Source: JADKIH01 sp031417395
GTDB lineage: Bacteria > Bacteroidota > Bacteroidia > AKYH767-A > 2013-40CM-41-45
Assembly: GCA_031417395.1 (NCBI GenBank)
Contig: JANOVM010000045.1
Location: forward strand, 1 to 64,000
Length of the DNA stretch: 64,000 nt
Direction of reading: 5' to 3'
The notes below the pieces were generated by a model, which was not told where the DNA came from, did not search any database, and saw only the letters and a list, made by a program, of their open reading frames with translations. This document shows, in pieces, positions 25,949 to 34,979 of this stretch. Every line of letters begins with the position of its first letter. Within the stretch, counting starts at the first letter, position 1. The position numbers and the translations under genes are program-made.

Positions 25949-27163
25949 ATGAAAAAAATCACCTCTCTATTAACCATTTTAATTGCCTTCTCAATTAGTT
26001 CAAAAGCACAATGGATAACACAAACCAGTGGAACCATTTCAGAATTGAAATCCGTATTTTTCGTTGATGCAAATACAGGGTGGACTGTAGGATTGGATGG
26101 AACCATTCTCAATACAACGAATGGAGGTTCCACATGGTCGCCTCAAACAAGCGGAACAACTACAATTTTAAATACCGTTTTCTTTACTGATCCGCTAACG
26201 GGTTATGTAGGTGGTGGCGGAGGTATTGTTCTCAAGACTACTGATGGAGGCTCAACATGGAATCCATTAACTACAGGAACAACAGAGTCCATTCGCTCAA
26301 TTTATTTTCCGAATGCAACGATTGGCTATGCTGTAGGAGGATATCTCACAGGCGGAGTAATTTATAAAACAACAAATGCCGGTGCAAACTGGGCGCCACA
26401 GACCAGCAACTCCAATAAATGGTTAAACTCAGTTTATTTTTTAGACACAGATACGGGCTATGCAGCAGGAGGTGAAAGCACCAATGGTAAAATAGTCAAG
26501 ACTACGGATGGCGGAACTACTTGGACTTTGCAAAGCATTCCTACAGGTTATGCAATGTATTCCATATACTGCTCCGATGCCTCAACAGGAGTTACCGTTG
26601 GTAACAGCGGTGAAATTCTGAAAACAACCACAGGAGGAACTCCATGGAATAGTTTAACAAGCGGAACAACAGGTGTTCTGTATTCTGTAAGCTTTGCTCC
26701 CAAGGGCACCTTAAACGATGGTTTTGCTGTTGGTTATAATGGCAAAATATTAAAAACAACAGATGGTGGATTGAATTGGGTTAGTCAAACCAGTGGAACA
26801 ACTAAAACGTTAAATTCAGTTTACTTTGTCGATGTTAATACCGGTTATGCTGTTGGAGAAACAGGGAAAATTTTAAAAACATCCAATGGAGGAAGTGTTG
26901 GTATTGAAGAAAACAATTCTGATTTAACTTTTGAAATGTTTCCCAATCCTGCTTCTGAGATTTTGGTAATTTCCGTCAACAATAAAAAATATTCAGACTG
27001 CACATTAAATATTTTTAATTCAATTGGAGAATTGGTTCAATCAGAACAACTGAAAGAAAATCAGCAATCAGTAAATATTAAAAATTTAAGTAATGGTATA
27101 TATTCTATTGAAGTAAATTCAAAGAACCGGTCTGAAATTAAAAAAATAATTATTCAAAAATAA
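25949..27163 (+). CDS. Secreted YCF48-like beta-propeller with T9SS type A domain
   Basis: 404 residues. Signal peptide (MKKITSLLTILIAFSISSKAQ), then seven or so blades of about 43 residues with the repeated pattern VFFVDANTGWTVG...ILNTTNGGSTW...QTSGTT, typical of YCF48/BNR-like propellers. Residues about 320-404 are a T9SS type A domain (FEMFPNPASEILVISV, IFNSIGELVQSE, NLSNGIYSIEVNS, KKIIIQK). It should be exported and surface-anchored or released. Propellers of this type usually bind proteins or glycans, and no catalytic motif is visible. Confidence 0.88.
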   Translation: MKKITSLLTILIAFSISSKAQWITQTSGTISELKSVFFVDANTGWTVGLDGTILNTTNGGSTWSPQTSGTTTILNTVFFTDPLTGYVGGGGGIVLKTTDGGSTWNPLTTGTTESIRSIYFPNATIGYAVGGYLTGGVIYKTTNAGANWAPQTSNSNKWLNSVYFLDTDTGYAAGGESTNGKIVKTTDGGTTWTLQSIPTGYAMYSIYCSDASTGVTVGNSGEILKTTTGGTPWNSLTSGTTGVLYSVSFAPKGTLNDGFAVGYNGKILKTTDGGLNWVSQTSGTTKTLNSVYFVDVNTGYAVGETGKILKTSNGGSVGIEENNSDLTFEMFPNPASEILVISVNNKKYSDCTLNIFNSIGELVQSEQLKENQQSVNIKNLSNGIYSIEVNSKNRSEIKKIIIQK

Positions 27164-27351
27164 AAGTGTTTGATTATAAGAAATGTAATGTAAATTTTTA
27201 AGTCAGAAACTACAAAAAAATATTTATTTCTCGACTCTTACATCAAATCGGTTTATTATGCTTACTTTTATATTTGTCAAATTAATTCCCGCTTTTTTGA
27301 AAAGATTTTTTATGACATTGAAGGCATGCGGGACGTTTAAAAATAATTTAC

Positions 27352-30300
27352 TTGAAAAAAATTTTTTCTTTTACTATTAAAGTACTTGCATTTCAACTTT
27401 TAGTTTGTTGTATACAGAATAAAAATGTACTTGCTCTGGTTCCTGCTGCCAATAAAGTTGTAGTAGTAATTTTAGAAAATCATTCATACAATCAGGTAGT
27501 AGGCTCTTCGGCTGCTCCGTATATTAATAGTCTCATTAATGACAGTAAAGCAGCATTATTTACACAGTCTTTTGGTTTAATTAATGCCAGCCAGCCAAAC
27601 TACCTTCAGCTCTTTTCCGGATCTAATCAGGGAAGGTTAAGCAATAGCTTACCTCCTGTTCTGCCTTTTATAACTCCAAATCTTGGTGCCGAACTAATTG
27701 CTGCTTCTAAAACCTTTATTGGATATGCTGAAAGTCTTCCCTCAGTCGGATATACAGGCGTATCATCACCACCTTACGATCGTAAACATAATCCATGGGT
27801 TAACTGGCAGGGTGCCCCTACTAACGGAATAGCCTCCACCCTGAATCAACCGTTTACTTCCTTTCCGACAAATTATAATTTACTTCCTTCTGTTTCCTTT
27901 GTAGTTCCCAATGAACTCAATAATATGCACGACGGATCAGATCCGGCAAGAATAACAAACTGCGATAACTGGCTGCAAACTAATCTTGACGGCTATATTC
28001 AATGGGCGAAATCGAATAACAGTGTACTTATTCTGACTTTTGATGAAGATGATTACAAGTCACAACTTCATATATTAACTTTATTTATCGGAGAAAAGGT
28101 TCAACACGGCAATTATCCGAATGTAATTAATCATTACAATATTCTGCGAACAATTGAAGACATGTTTAGTTTACCGCATGCAGGAGCTGCTGCTACTGCA
28201 GCAACAATTGATTATTGCTGGAAAACCTGTAATCAACCCGCACTAATTACTGCAAGCGGGCCGCTTACTTTTTGCCAGGGCAATTCTGTTACGCTTACTG
28301 CATCAACCGGAGTTTCTTACTTATGGTCAAACGGTGCTACTACTCAGTCAATAGCAGCAACTGTACAAAGTAACTACACGGTCGCAATAACAGATGCTTT
28401 TATTTGCACTGCAACTTCAGCACCTGCAGAAGTTGTAGTAAATAGTTTTTCCCATCCTTTGCCTGTGTTTACCGAAACAATAGGAACAATCACCTCTGAT
28501 ACACCCATTAACACTTACGAAACATCCAATGGATTCGACAACGATCCCCTTACTTTTTCCGGAAACGGTGTAGTAAGTTCAACAAGTCCTTCTTCAGGAT
28601 ATTCAGGTGCCTCCGGTGGTGGGAATTTATTTATATCTAATGTAACCGGGCAAAACGTTGTCATTTCAAACATTAATACAAGCGGACTGAGTAATCTGCA
28701 ATTATCGTTCGGCATTTACAAAAATAATGCAAACACTACCAGTTCTGACTTAATAGTGCAGGTAAGCACCGATGGGATTTCCTATACTCCACTTTCCTAT
28801 GTAACCTTGCCTATAGGAGTTGCATTATGGAATTATAGGACTGCAACAGGAACAATCCCTTCAACACCTAATCTCAGAATACAGTTTTTACAAACAAATT
28901 CTGCCACCCAATTCAGAATTGACGATATCACTTTAAAATATGCTATAACCGCACCTTCCATATCAGCAGGTGGAAGCACTTCATTTTGTCAGGGCAATAC
29001 GGTGGCATTAAATGCAACAGCTGCAAGTTCATACACCTGGTCGAATGGCCCAACCACACAAAATATTTCAGTCGGCACTACCGGAAATTATTACGTAACA
29101 GAGACTGCATCAAACGGATGTACTGCAACTTCAAATACGATCTCAGTGAATGTAGGTGCAAGTGTTATACCGTCTGTTTCTATCAGCGCCAATACAGGCG
29201 TAACAATTTGCGCAGGAACGAATGTTACATTTACAGCTGTTCCAACTAATGGTGGCACAACACCTGTTTATCAATGGAAAAAGAACGGAACTAATGTGGG
29301 AACAAACAGTGCAACTTATAGTGACAATACACTTGCAACAGGGAATCAGATAACGTGTGTAATGACAAGCACTGCACCGTGTCCTTCTACTGCTAATACA
29401 ACATCCAACATTCTTACCATGACAGTTAATTCCAATGGCACGGCAAGTGTAAGTATATCTGCTAATCCGTCCGGAACTATTTGCGCAGGTACCAATGTTA
29501 CCTTTACTGCTGTTCCCTTAAACCAGGGTACTTCACCCGTTTACCAATGGAAAAAAAATGGATCCAATGTAGGAACAAATAGTACGACTTATTCAGATAA
29601 TAGTCTTGTAACAGGCAATCAAATAACCTGCGTATTAACAAGCAATGCAACCTGTGCGACAGGAAGTCCGGCTACATCGAATAGTATTACGATGACAGTG
29701 AATCCAAATGTTGCAGCAAGCGTTAGCATTTCTGCAAACCCTTCCGGCGCTGTTTGTTCAGGCACCAATGTTATTTTCACTGCTGCTCCGGTAAACCCGG
29801 GAACTACTCCTGTTTACCAATGGAAAAAAAATGGTGTCAATGTTGGAACGAACAGTACAACGTATTCTGATAATTCTCTTGCAACAAGCAATCAAATTAC
29901 GTGCGTATTTACAAGCAATGCAACCTGTGCCACAGGAAGTCCGGCAACATCGAATAGCATTACGATGACTGTTAATCCAAATGTTGCCACTAGTGTTAGC
30001 ATTTCTGCTAATCCTTCAGGTACTGTTTGCGCGGGTACTAATGTTATTTTCACTGCTGCTCCGGTAAATCCTGGCACTACTCCTGTTTACCAGTGGAAAA
30101 AAAACGGTGTAAATGTTGGGACTAACAGCGCTTCCTATTCAGACAATACACTTGCAACAAGCAATCAAATAACGTGCGTTATGACGAGTAATGCAACCTG
30201 TGCCACAGGAAGTCCGGCAACATCGAATAACATTACAATGACAGTAAATCCAAATGCTGCAGCAAGTGTTAGTATTTCTGCTAATCCTTCCGGCGCTGTT

Positions 30301-31389
30301 TGCTCAGGTACGAATGTTACTTTCACTGCTGTTCCGGTAAACCCGGGTAGTACTCCTGTTTACCAATGGAAAAAAAATGGTTTAAATGTTGGCATAAACA
30401 GCACAACCTATTCAGATAATTCTCCTGCTCCTGATTACCAAGTATCTTGTGTAATGAGTAGTAATGCAACATGTGTCACCGGCAGTCCTTCTACTACTAA
30501 TAACATTTCAATGATTGTTAATTCCGCTCCGGTAATTGCTAATTTCTCACCATTATCAGGAACTGCAGGAAGTACGGTAATCATTAATGGTTTTGGCTTT
30601 GTCAATAGCCCAACGGTACAATTTAATGGAGTAACTTCCTCTATTATAGTAAATAGTACTACACAAATTTCAGCAACGGTTCCTGCAGGAGCCTCAACCG
30701 GAAACATAACTGTATCAACAACCTGCGGAACCGCTACCGGCGCTACACCGTTCAACTTTATTGCTGCACCAACGGTAACCCTTTCATTAAAATTATTTAT
30801 TCAAGGCTTTTACAGTGGAGGCGGATTAATGCGTAACAATGCAAACGGCGGGTGTCTGTTTATTAATTCTATTTCTTCTAATTCTTCAGATGTAGATACT
30901 GTTTTTATTAGTGCAATGAATCCAACAACTTATGCTGAAGTAAACAGACAATACGGAATATTAAAAATTAATGGAAATGTAAGTGTAACATTTAATGCTT
31001 CAGTAATAACAGGTAACTCTTATTACATTCGTGTGCAACACAGAAGTGCCCTTGAAACCTGGAGTGCTGCTCCCGTAATTATGACAGCTTCGGCAAGTTA
31101 CGATTTCACTACCTCTCAAAACAAAGCATATGGCAACAATCAAATAGTAACTTCAGATCTAACAGGCTGGGCATTTTACAGTGGAGATATTTCTCATTTC
31201 CTGACAGGATTGGGTCACAAAGATGGCATAATTGAAGCACAGGATTATGGAGACATGGAAAATGCAGTATACTATACCCTCAGCGGATATAGTTTAGAAG
31301 ATATTACAGGCGATGGACTTGTTGAATCAGAAGATTATGCAATTATGGAAAACAATGTTTACGCTACTATTCAGGCATTACATCCTTAA
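27352..31389 (+). CDS. Large secreted phosphoesterase-family protein with tandem Ig-like repeats and dockerin-like C-terminus
   Basis: 1345 residues, apparently from a TTG codon at 27352, since no in-frame ATG gives a signal peptide and TTG yields MKKIFSFTIKVLAFQLLVCC. Residues about 35-300 are a PF04185-type phosphoesterase domain (VVVVILENHSYN, SQPNYLQLFSG, PSVSFVVPNELNNMHDG, VLILTFDEDDY, HYNILRTIEDMF), paralogous to 6080-7951. Then come an Ig-like segment, a jelly-roll-like insert (about 370-530), another Ig-like segment, five 91-residue Ig-like repeats (about 602-1056), an IPT/TIG domain (VIANFSPLSGTAGSTVIIN), and the shared C-terminal module (LKLFIQGFYSGGG through DGLVESEDYAIMENNVY, ending HP). 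Probably an extracellular phosphatase held away from the surface by the repeat stalk (inference). Confidence 0.85.
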   Translation: MKKIFSFTIKVLAFQLLVCCIQNKNVLALVPAANKVVVVILENHSYNQVVGSSAAPYINSLINDSKAALFTQSFGLINASQPNYLQLFSGSNQGRLSNSLPPVLPFITPNLGAELIAASKTFIGYAESLPSVGYTGVSSPPYDRKHNPWVNWQGAPTNGIASTLNQPFTSFPTNYNLLPSVSFVVPNELNNMHDGSDPARITNCDNWLQTNLDGYIQWAKSNNSVLILTFDEDDYKSQLHILTLFIGEKVQHGNYPNVINHYNILRTIEDMFSLPHAGAAATAATIDYCWKTCNQPALITASGPLTFCQGNSVTLTASTGVSYLWSNGATTQSIAATVQSNYTVAITDAFICTATSAPAEVVVNSFSHPLPVFTETIGTITSDTPINTYETSNGFDNDPLTFSGNGVVSSTSPSSGYSGASGGGNLFISNVTGQNVVISNINTSGLSNLQLSFGIYKNNANTTSSDLIVQVSTDGISYTPLSYVTLPIGVALWNYRTATGTIPSTPNLRIQFLQTNSATQFRIDDITLKYAITAPSISAGGSTSFCQGNTVALNATAASSYTWSNGPTTQNISVGTTGNYYVTETASNGCTATSNTISVNVGASVIPSVSISANTGVTICAGTNVTFTAVPTNGGTTPVYQWKKNGTNVGTNSATYSDNTLATGNQITCVMTSTAPCPSTANTTSNILTMTVNSNGTASVSISANPSGTICAGTNVTFTAVPLNQGTSPVYQWKKNGSNVGTNSTTYSDNSLVTGNQITCVLTSNATCATGSPATSNSITMTVNPNVAASVSISANPSGAVCSGTNVIFTAAPVNPGTTPVYQWKKNGVNVGTNSTTYSDNSLATSNQITCVFTSNATCATGSPATSNSITMTVNPNVATSVSISANPSGTVCAGTNVIFTAAPVNPGTTPVYQWKKNGVNVGTNSASYSDNTLATSNQITCVMTSNATCATGSPATSNNITMTVNPNAAASVSISANPSGAVCSGTNVTFTAVPVNPGSTPVYQWKKNGLNVGINSTTYSDNSPAPDYQVSCVMSSNATCVTGSPSTTNNISMIVNSAPVIANFSPLSGTAGSTVIINGFGFVNSPTVQFNGVTSSIIVNSTTQISATVPAGASTGNITVSTTCGTATGATPFNFIAAPTVTLSLKLFIQGFYSGGGLMRNNANGGCLFINSISSNSSDVDTVFISAMNPTTYAEVNRQYGILKINGNVSVTFNASVITGNSYYIRVQHRSALETWSAAPVIMTASASYDFTTSQNKAYGNNQIVTSDLTGWAFYSGDISHFLTGLGHKDGIIEAQDYGDMENAVYYTLSGYSLEDITGDGLVESEDYAIMENNVYATIQALHP
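29155..30519 (+). repeat. Five tandem 273-bp (91-codon) repeats inside the phosphoesterase gene
   Basis: Equivalent codons recur at 29428, 29701, 29974 and 30247, exactly 273 bp apart, with a more diverged first unit from about 29155. Each unit encodes one Ig-like domain (VSISANPSG, TPVYQWKKNG, YSDN, TSNATCATGSPATSN). Copies 3 and 4 are the closest at DNA level, which points to recent duplication or gene conversion. Confidence 0.9.
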
Positions 31390-31447
31390 AATAATTTAAT
31401 TGAATTAAAAATTTAAAACCCTGACTGATTCATCCTCTTAAGTTGAA

Positions 31448-33505
31448 TCAATAAATTACAAGTTTCTTATTCACCACCCTACCGGGAGTCAATATACGAA
31501 CCGAATAAATTCCTTTAGAGAGACCGCCAATATCGACTTGTAATGAAGATGGTATTGATGAACCCATAGTCGTATTTTTTACAATAACTCCGTTTATTGC
31601 TATTATATCAATCCTTGAAACTGGCACTCTTGATTTTACTGTTACAAACTGATTATCGCTCACGGGGTTTGGAAATACTTCAATTTCTTCTCTTACCGAA
31701 TATAAATTATTAAGTCCTGTTTGTATAAAAGGACGACTCCAGATACTGTTATAAGAAACTCCTACATAAACCGTAGTACCATCAAAAGCAAAAGCGTCTA
31801 TAAATTTTCCGGTAAGCCCATCTGAAAATGGAAGCCACGTTGCACCCATATCGGATGAAATATATACACCATAACCGTATACACCGGCAAATAAAAAACC
31901 TGAAAAATATTTCAGAGCTGTTATTTGCTGAGAGGGAAGTCCGGGGCCTGCAGGAACCCAACTTGCTCCATGATCGCCGGTTAAGAATATTCCGCCGCCA
32001 CTTGTTCCCACATAAACATTTGTTCCATCTGTCGTCAAGCATCTTATATCTAAATTGGCAAGACCATTATTTGCTGCTGTCCATGTACTTCCGTCATCTG
32101 CCGAAACGAAAATGCCGTTTGCGACTGTTCCTGCGTAAACATGTGTTCCCTCGGAAGCTAAACAGGAAATCATAGGGCTGCTTATCCCATTATTTGCAGC
32201 GGTCCATGAATTTCCACTGTCGCTGCTGACAAATACACCGGCACCCAATGTTCCTGCGAAAAGATTATTAGCCCTTGATGTAAAAGTATATACATTGGAA
32301 TTAGTTATACCGACTCCGGAAGGTATCCAGTTTTGTCCATTATCAATTGACCTAAAAACATTCGAAGAATTTGTACCTGAAAACAACATTGGGCCAAAAG
32401 CAAATAAACCCTGTTGGTCATACAAGGGAAAACCATTGTTGGAATACTGCCAGCTGCTTCCTGAATTGACAGAAGTATACAACCCGGTTCTGGAAGTGGA
32501 AACCAATACATTTCCGTTGTGAAGGAGATTTGAACAATAGGCTGATTTCATCCCATCCGAAGATTGTGTCCATGTCGCTCCATTATTCACCGTACTATAA
32601 ACTCCTCCGTAATCTACACCGACAAAAAGTTTACTACCCATTGAAAATAGACAGCGAGCCCTGGTATCGATGATTCCTGTGTTTACCTGCGTCCAGTTTG
32701 AACCCAGGTTATTTGTAGTATAAATACCGTATCCATAAATTGCCGTGAAAACATCTGCACCGTGTATGATAATATCGTTATAATAATAACCTGCAGGAAG
32801 TCCGCTTCCTGTTGGGCTCCATGAGGATCCGTTGTTAGTAGTCTGAAAAATTCCATTGGCATCAACACCGGCAAAAATAGTAGAACCAGAAACTGCCAGG
32901 GATCGAACAACAGTTCCTGTAATGCCTGTATTGACAGCTGACCAGTTTGCTCCATTGTTGTTTGAATAGAAAACGCCGCTATCGGTACAGGCAAAAAAAT
33001 CACTTCCATTCGATAAGAGACAATACACAATGCTTGCATTTAATCCATTGCTTGATGCAGTCCATGTAGCGCCACTATCAGCAGAAGAAAATACGCCACC
33101 TCCGGAAGTCCCTGCATAAAGAGTATTACCGATAAATAATAAATCCTTCACCTCATAACCGCCTCCCATTCCATTATTGGAAAATGTCCATGTTGCCCCG
33201 CTATCAGTAGAGTATGCAAAACCATTCCCTGTACCCGCGTAAATTTTAGATCCATCAGCAATAAGTGTATTAAAAATAAATATTAAATCACTGTACGACT
33301 GCTGCTGCCAGGAAGCGGCAGAATCAGTAGACCGATATAAACCACCGCCAACAGTGCCTGCATAAAGGTATGTTCCATCGGATGCCAAAGAGTAAATGCC
33401 GCCGCCAAAAGGGCCTCCGGTCTGTTGCCATTGACCTTGAACTGGAAACGAAAAGCTTAAGAAAAAAATAAGAGAGGTCAGGTAAAGAGTAATTTTTGCT
33501 TTCAT
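31448..33505 (-). CDS. Secreted BNR/Asp-box beta-propeller with T9SS type A domain
   Basis: 685 residues. Signal peptide (MKAKITLYLTSLIFFLSFSFPVQGQ), then about fourteen repeats of roughly 42 residues with the pattern LxxxGTxVYAGTxGxGVFxSxDxGxxWTxxNxG, the sialidase/sortilin-type Asp-box propeller signature. Enough repeats are present for two seven-bladed propellers. The C-terminal 80 residues are a T9SS type A domain (EVFPNPVSDNQFVTV, DIIAINGVIVKN, GLSKGIYSVRIL, NKKLVIY). No catalytic residues were recognised. It converges on the phosphoesterase gene with a 58-bp gap. Confidence 0.88.
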   Translation of the reverse strand: MKAKITLYLTSLIFFLSFSFPVQGQWQQTGGPFGGGIYSLASDGTYLYAGTVGGGLYRSTDSAASWQQQSYSDLIFIFNTLIADGSKIYAGTGNGFAYSTDSGATWTFSNNGMGGGYEVKDLLFIGNTLYAGTSGGGVFSSADSGATWTASSNGLNASIVYCLLSNGSDFFACTDSGVFYSNNNGANWSAVNTGITGTVVRSLAVSGSTIFAGVDANGIFQTTNNGSSWSPTGSGLPAGYYYNDIIIHGADVFTAIYGYGIYTTNNLGSNWTQVNTGIIDTRARCLFSMGSKLFVGVDYGGVYSTVNNGATWTQSSDGMKSAYCSNLLHNGNVLVSTSRTGLYTSVNSGSSWQYSNNGFPLYDQQGLFAFGPMLFSGTNSSNVFRSIDNGQNWIPSGVGITNSNVYTFTSRANNLFAGTLGAGVFVSSDSGNSWTAANNGISSPMISCLASEGTHVYAGTVANGIFVSADDGSTWTAANNGLANLDIRCLTTDGTNVYVGTSGGGIFLTGDHGASWVPAGPGLPSQQITALKYFSGFLFAGVYGYGVYISSDMGATWLPFSDGLTGKFIDAFAFDGTTVYVGVSYNSIWSRPFIQTGLNNLYSVREEIEVFPNPVSDNQFVTVKSRVPVSRIDIIAINGVIVKNTTMGSSIPSSLQVDIGGLSKGIYSVRILTPGRVVNKKLVIY

Positions 33506-33658
33506 GATAAAGGCTTTAATAATCGTTTTGAGTAGTCTAAAAGTAAAAAATATTTTTTACGTCAGCTAACTTATAAATAAACTTCTACAACCCTCTAAAA
33601 TTGAAAAATAAAAATTGCAGGATATTTTCTTGATGAAATTTGCAGGATTAACATATGA

Positions 33659-33674
33659 TTCGTATTTTTACGAA
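33659..33674 (+). promoter_or_regulatory. ArsR-type operator upstream of arsR
   Basis: TTCGTA-TTTT-TACGAA, a perfect 6-bp inverted repeat with a 4-nt spacer, ends 9 nt before the arsR ATG. The same arms and spacing recur at 34028-34043 before arsC, which supports a binding site for ArsR (autoregulation). Confidence 0.7.
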
Positions 33675-33683
33675 CAATACGTA

Positions 33684-33995
33684 ATGCGAATAATGGCAGC
33701 AGTCAACGAAAAGTACACGAATACACAGGAACTAATTGCCAAATTTGGCAATGCACTTGCTAATCCTGTGAGAGTATCAATCTTACAATTATTATCCAAA
33801 CAAAGCTGCTGTTATCATGGCGATATGGCCGAAGAAATTCCTGTTGCCAATAGTACACTATCGCAGCATTTAAAAGTATTAAAGGAAGCAGGTTTGATAC
33901 AGGGAGAAATAATGACGCCTAAAATAAAATATTGTATTAACCGGGAAAACTGGAATCTTGCAAAAGGATTGTTAATAGGATTTTTTGATAAATAA
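33684..33995 (+). CDS. arsR: ArsR-family arsenic-responsive repressor
   Basis: 103 residues from the ATG at 33684. A longer frame from a TTG at 33615 would run through the operator, so it is unlikely; a second ATG at 33693 is also possible. Winged-helix: FGNALANPVRVSILQLLSKQ, then SCCYHGDMAEEIPVANSTLSQHLKVLKEAGLI and a wing (TPKIKYCINREN). The adjacent Cys pair in SCCYHGD, at the start of the recognition region, is a plausible As(III) site, although the classical ELCVCDL motif is not present as such. It heads the operon arsR-arsC-rhodanese-ACR3. Confidence 0.85.
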   Translation: MRIMAAVNEKYTNTQELIAKFGNALANPVRVSILQLLSKQSCCYHGDMAEEIPVANSTLSQHLKVLKEAGLIQGEIMTPKIKYCINRENWNLAKGLLIGFFDK

Positions 33996-34027
33996 AATTT
34001 TGTTACCATAAATACTTTTCAAACCTC

Positions 34028-34043
34028 TTCGTATATGTACGAA
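34028..34043 (+). promoter_or_regulatory. Second ArsR-type operator, upstream of arsC
   Basis: TTCGTA-TATG-TACGAA has the same arms and spacing as 33659-33674 and lies 22 nt before the arsC ATG. It suggests an internal repressed promoter for arsC and the downstream genes. Confidence 0.7.
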
Positions 34044-34065
34044 TAAATTATATAGAGAAAAAGGC

Positions 34066-34494
34066 ATGAAACCTAAAATACTTGTTCTATGTACCGGCAA
34101 CAGCTGCAGAAGCCAGATTGCAGAAGGATATTTAAGATACTTCGCAAAAGAAAACGCTGATGTTTACAGTGCCGGAATTGAAACGCATGGAGTAAACCCG
34201 AAAGCCATTGAAACAATGAAGGAAGAGGGTATTGATATTTCCAATCATACCTCAAATAATATAGACGAATACAAGCATATTGACTTTGATTTTGTAATAA
34301 CAGTCTGCGATAATGCAAAAGAAAGGTGCCCGTATTTTCCAACCAATGCAATAAAATTTCATCAAAATTTTCCTGACCCGGCTAAAGCAACCGGTAAAGA
34401 TGAAGAAATAAAAAATAAATTCCGCCAGGTAAGGAATATGATTAAAGATTACTGCAAAGAATTTATTACACGAAACATAAAACCTAACAATTAA
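34066..34494 (+). CDS. arsC: Arsenate reductase, thioredoxin-coupled LMW-phosphatase type
   Basis: 142 residues. The P-loop C-x5-R is CTGNSCR (Cys9-Arg15), and the redox pair is Cys81 and Cys88 in VCDNAKERCP. These correspond to Cys10, Cys82 and Cys89 of the well-known pI258-type ArsC, so the triple-cysteine relay is complete. DPAKATG matches the family's conserved Asp loop. It reduces As(V) to As(III), which the ACR3 pump encoded two genes on can export. It sits behind its own operator, 70 bp after arsR. Confidence 0.93.
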   Translation: MKPKILVLCTGNSCRSQIAEGYLRYFAKENADVYSAGIETHGVNPKAIETMKEEGIDISNHTSNNIDEYKHIDFDFVITVCDNAKERCPYFPTNAIKFHQNFPDPAKATGKDEEIKNKFRQVRNMIKDYCKEFITRNIKPNN

Positions 34495-34507
34495 CTCAAT
34501 TAAAAAA

Positions 34508-34924
34508 ATGAAAAATTCTATCGCTTCAATCCTAGCTTTTGCATGTATTTTCCTTTATTCTTGTAACACTAATTCAACACAAAAAAAACCAAAAAGCATA
34601 AAAGAAAATATTACAGTAGCCGAAGCATATAAACTTCTGCAGGACGATGCTCTGCTTATCGATGTTCGTGAGCCCGAAGAATTGGGTGAAGAATCATACG
34701 ATGTTAGAAATGTAAAAAATATTCCATTAGGCGATCTTGGACTGAATTTAACAGAAATACCGGAAGACAAACACGTAATTCTCGCTTGTCAGAAAGGCGG
34801 CAGAAGTCAAGAAGCTTTTGATATTTTAAAAACAAAAGGCTTTACCAATATTTCTAATATGGAAGGTGGAATGAATGCCTGGAAAGAAGCCGGTTTGCCG
34901 ACTAAAACAGGATACCAGCATTAA
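34508..34924 (+). CDS. Rhodanese-domain lipoprotein in the ars operon
   Basis: 138 residues. It has a lipoprotein signal with lipobox FLYSC (Cys19), so it is exported and lipid-anchored. Residues about 35-132 are a single rhodanese domain: LIDVREPEEL, VKNIPLGDLG, active-site loop ACQKGGRSQEA with Cys94, and NMEGGMNAWKEAGLP. It starts 13 bp after arsC. Rhodanese genes do occur in ars operons, but an envelope-anchored one cannot act directly with cytoplasmic ArsC; a sulfur or thiol role in the periplasm is possible (inference). Confidence 0.88.
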   Translation: MKNSIASILAFACIFLYSCNTNSTQKKPKSIKENITVAEAYKLLQDDALLIDVREPEELGEESYDVRNVKNIPLGDLGLNLTEIPEDKHVILACQKGGRSQEAFDILKTKGFTNISNMEGGMNAWKEAGLPTKTGYQH

Positions 34925-34979
34925 TATTTTATCCTTTAAGTTCATGAGATTTAATTTTAAAAATTAAGCTGCGAAATAA

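Noticed and set aside
29155..30519. CRISPR-like array
   Set aside because: The repeats are 273 bp, directly adjacent, in frame, and encode Ig-like domains.
33615..33683. TTG start for arsR
   Set aside because: The added segment runs through the operator at 33659-33674 and is not part of the ArsR fold.
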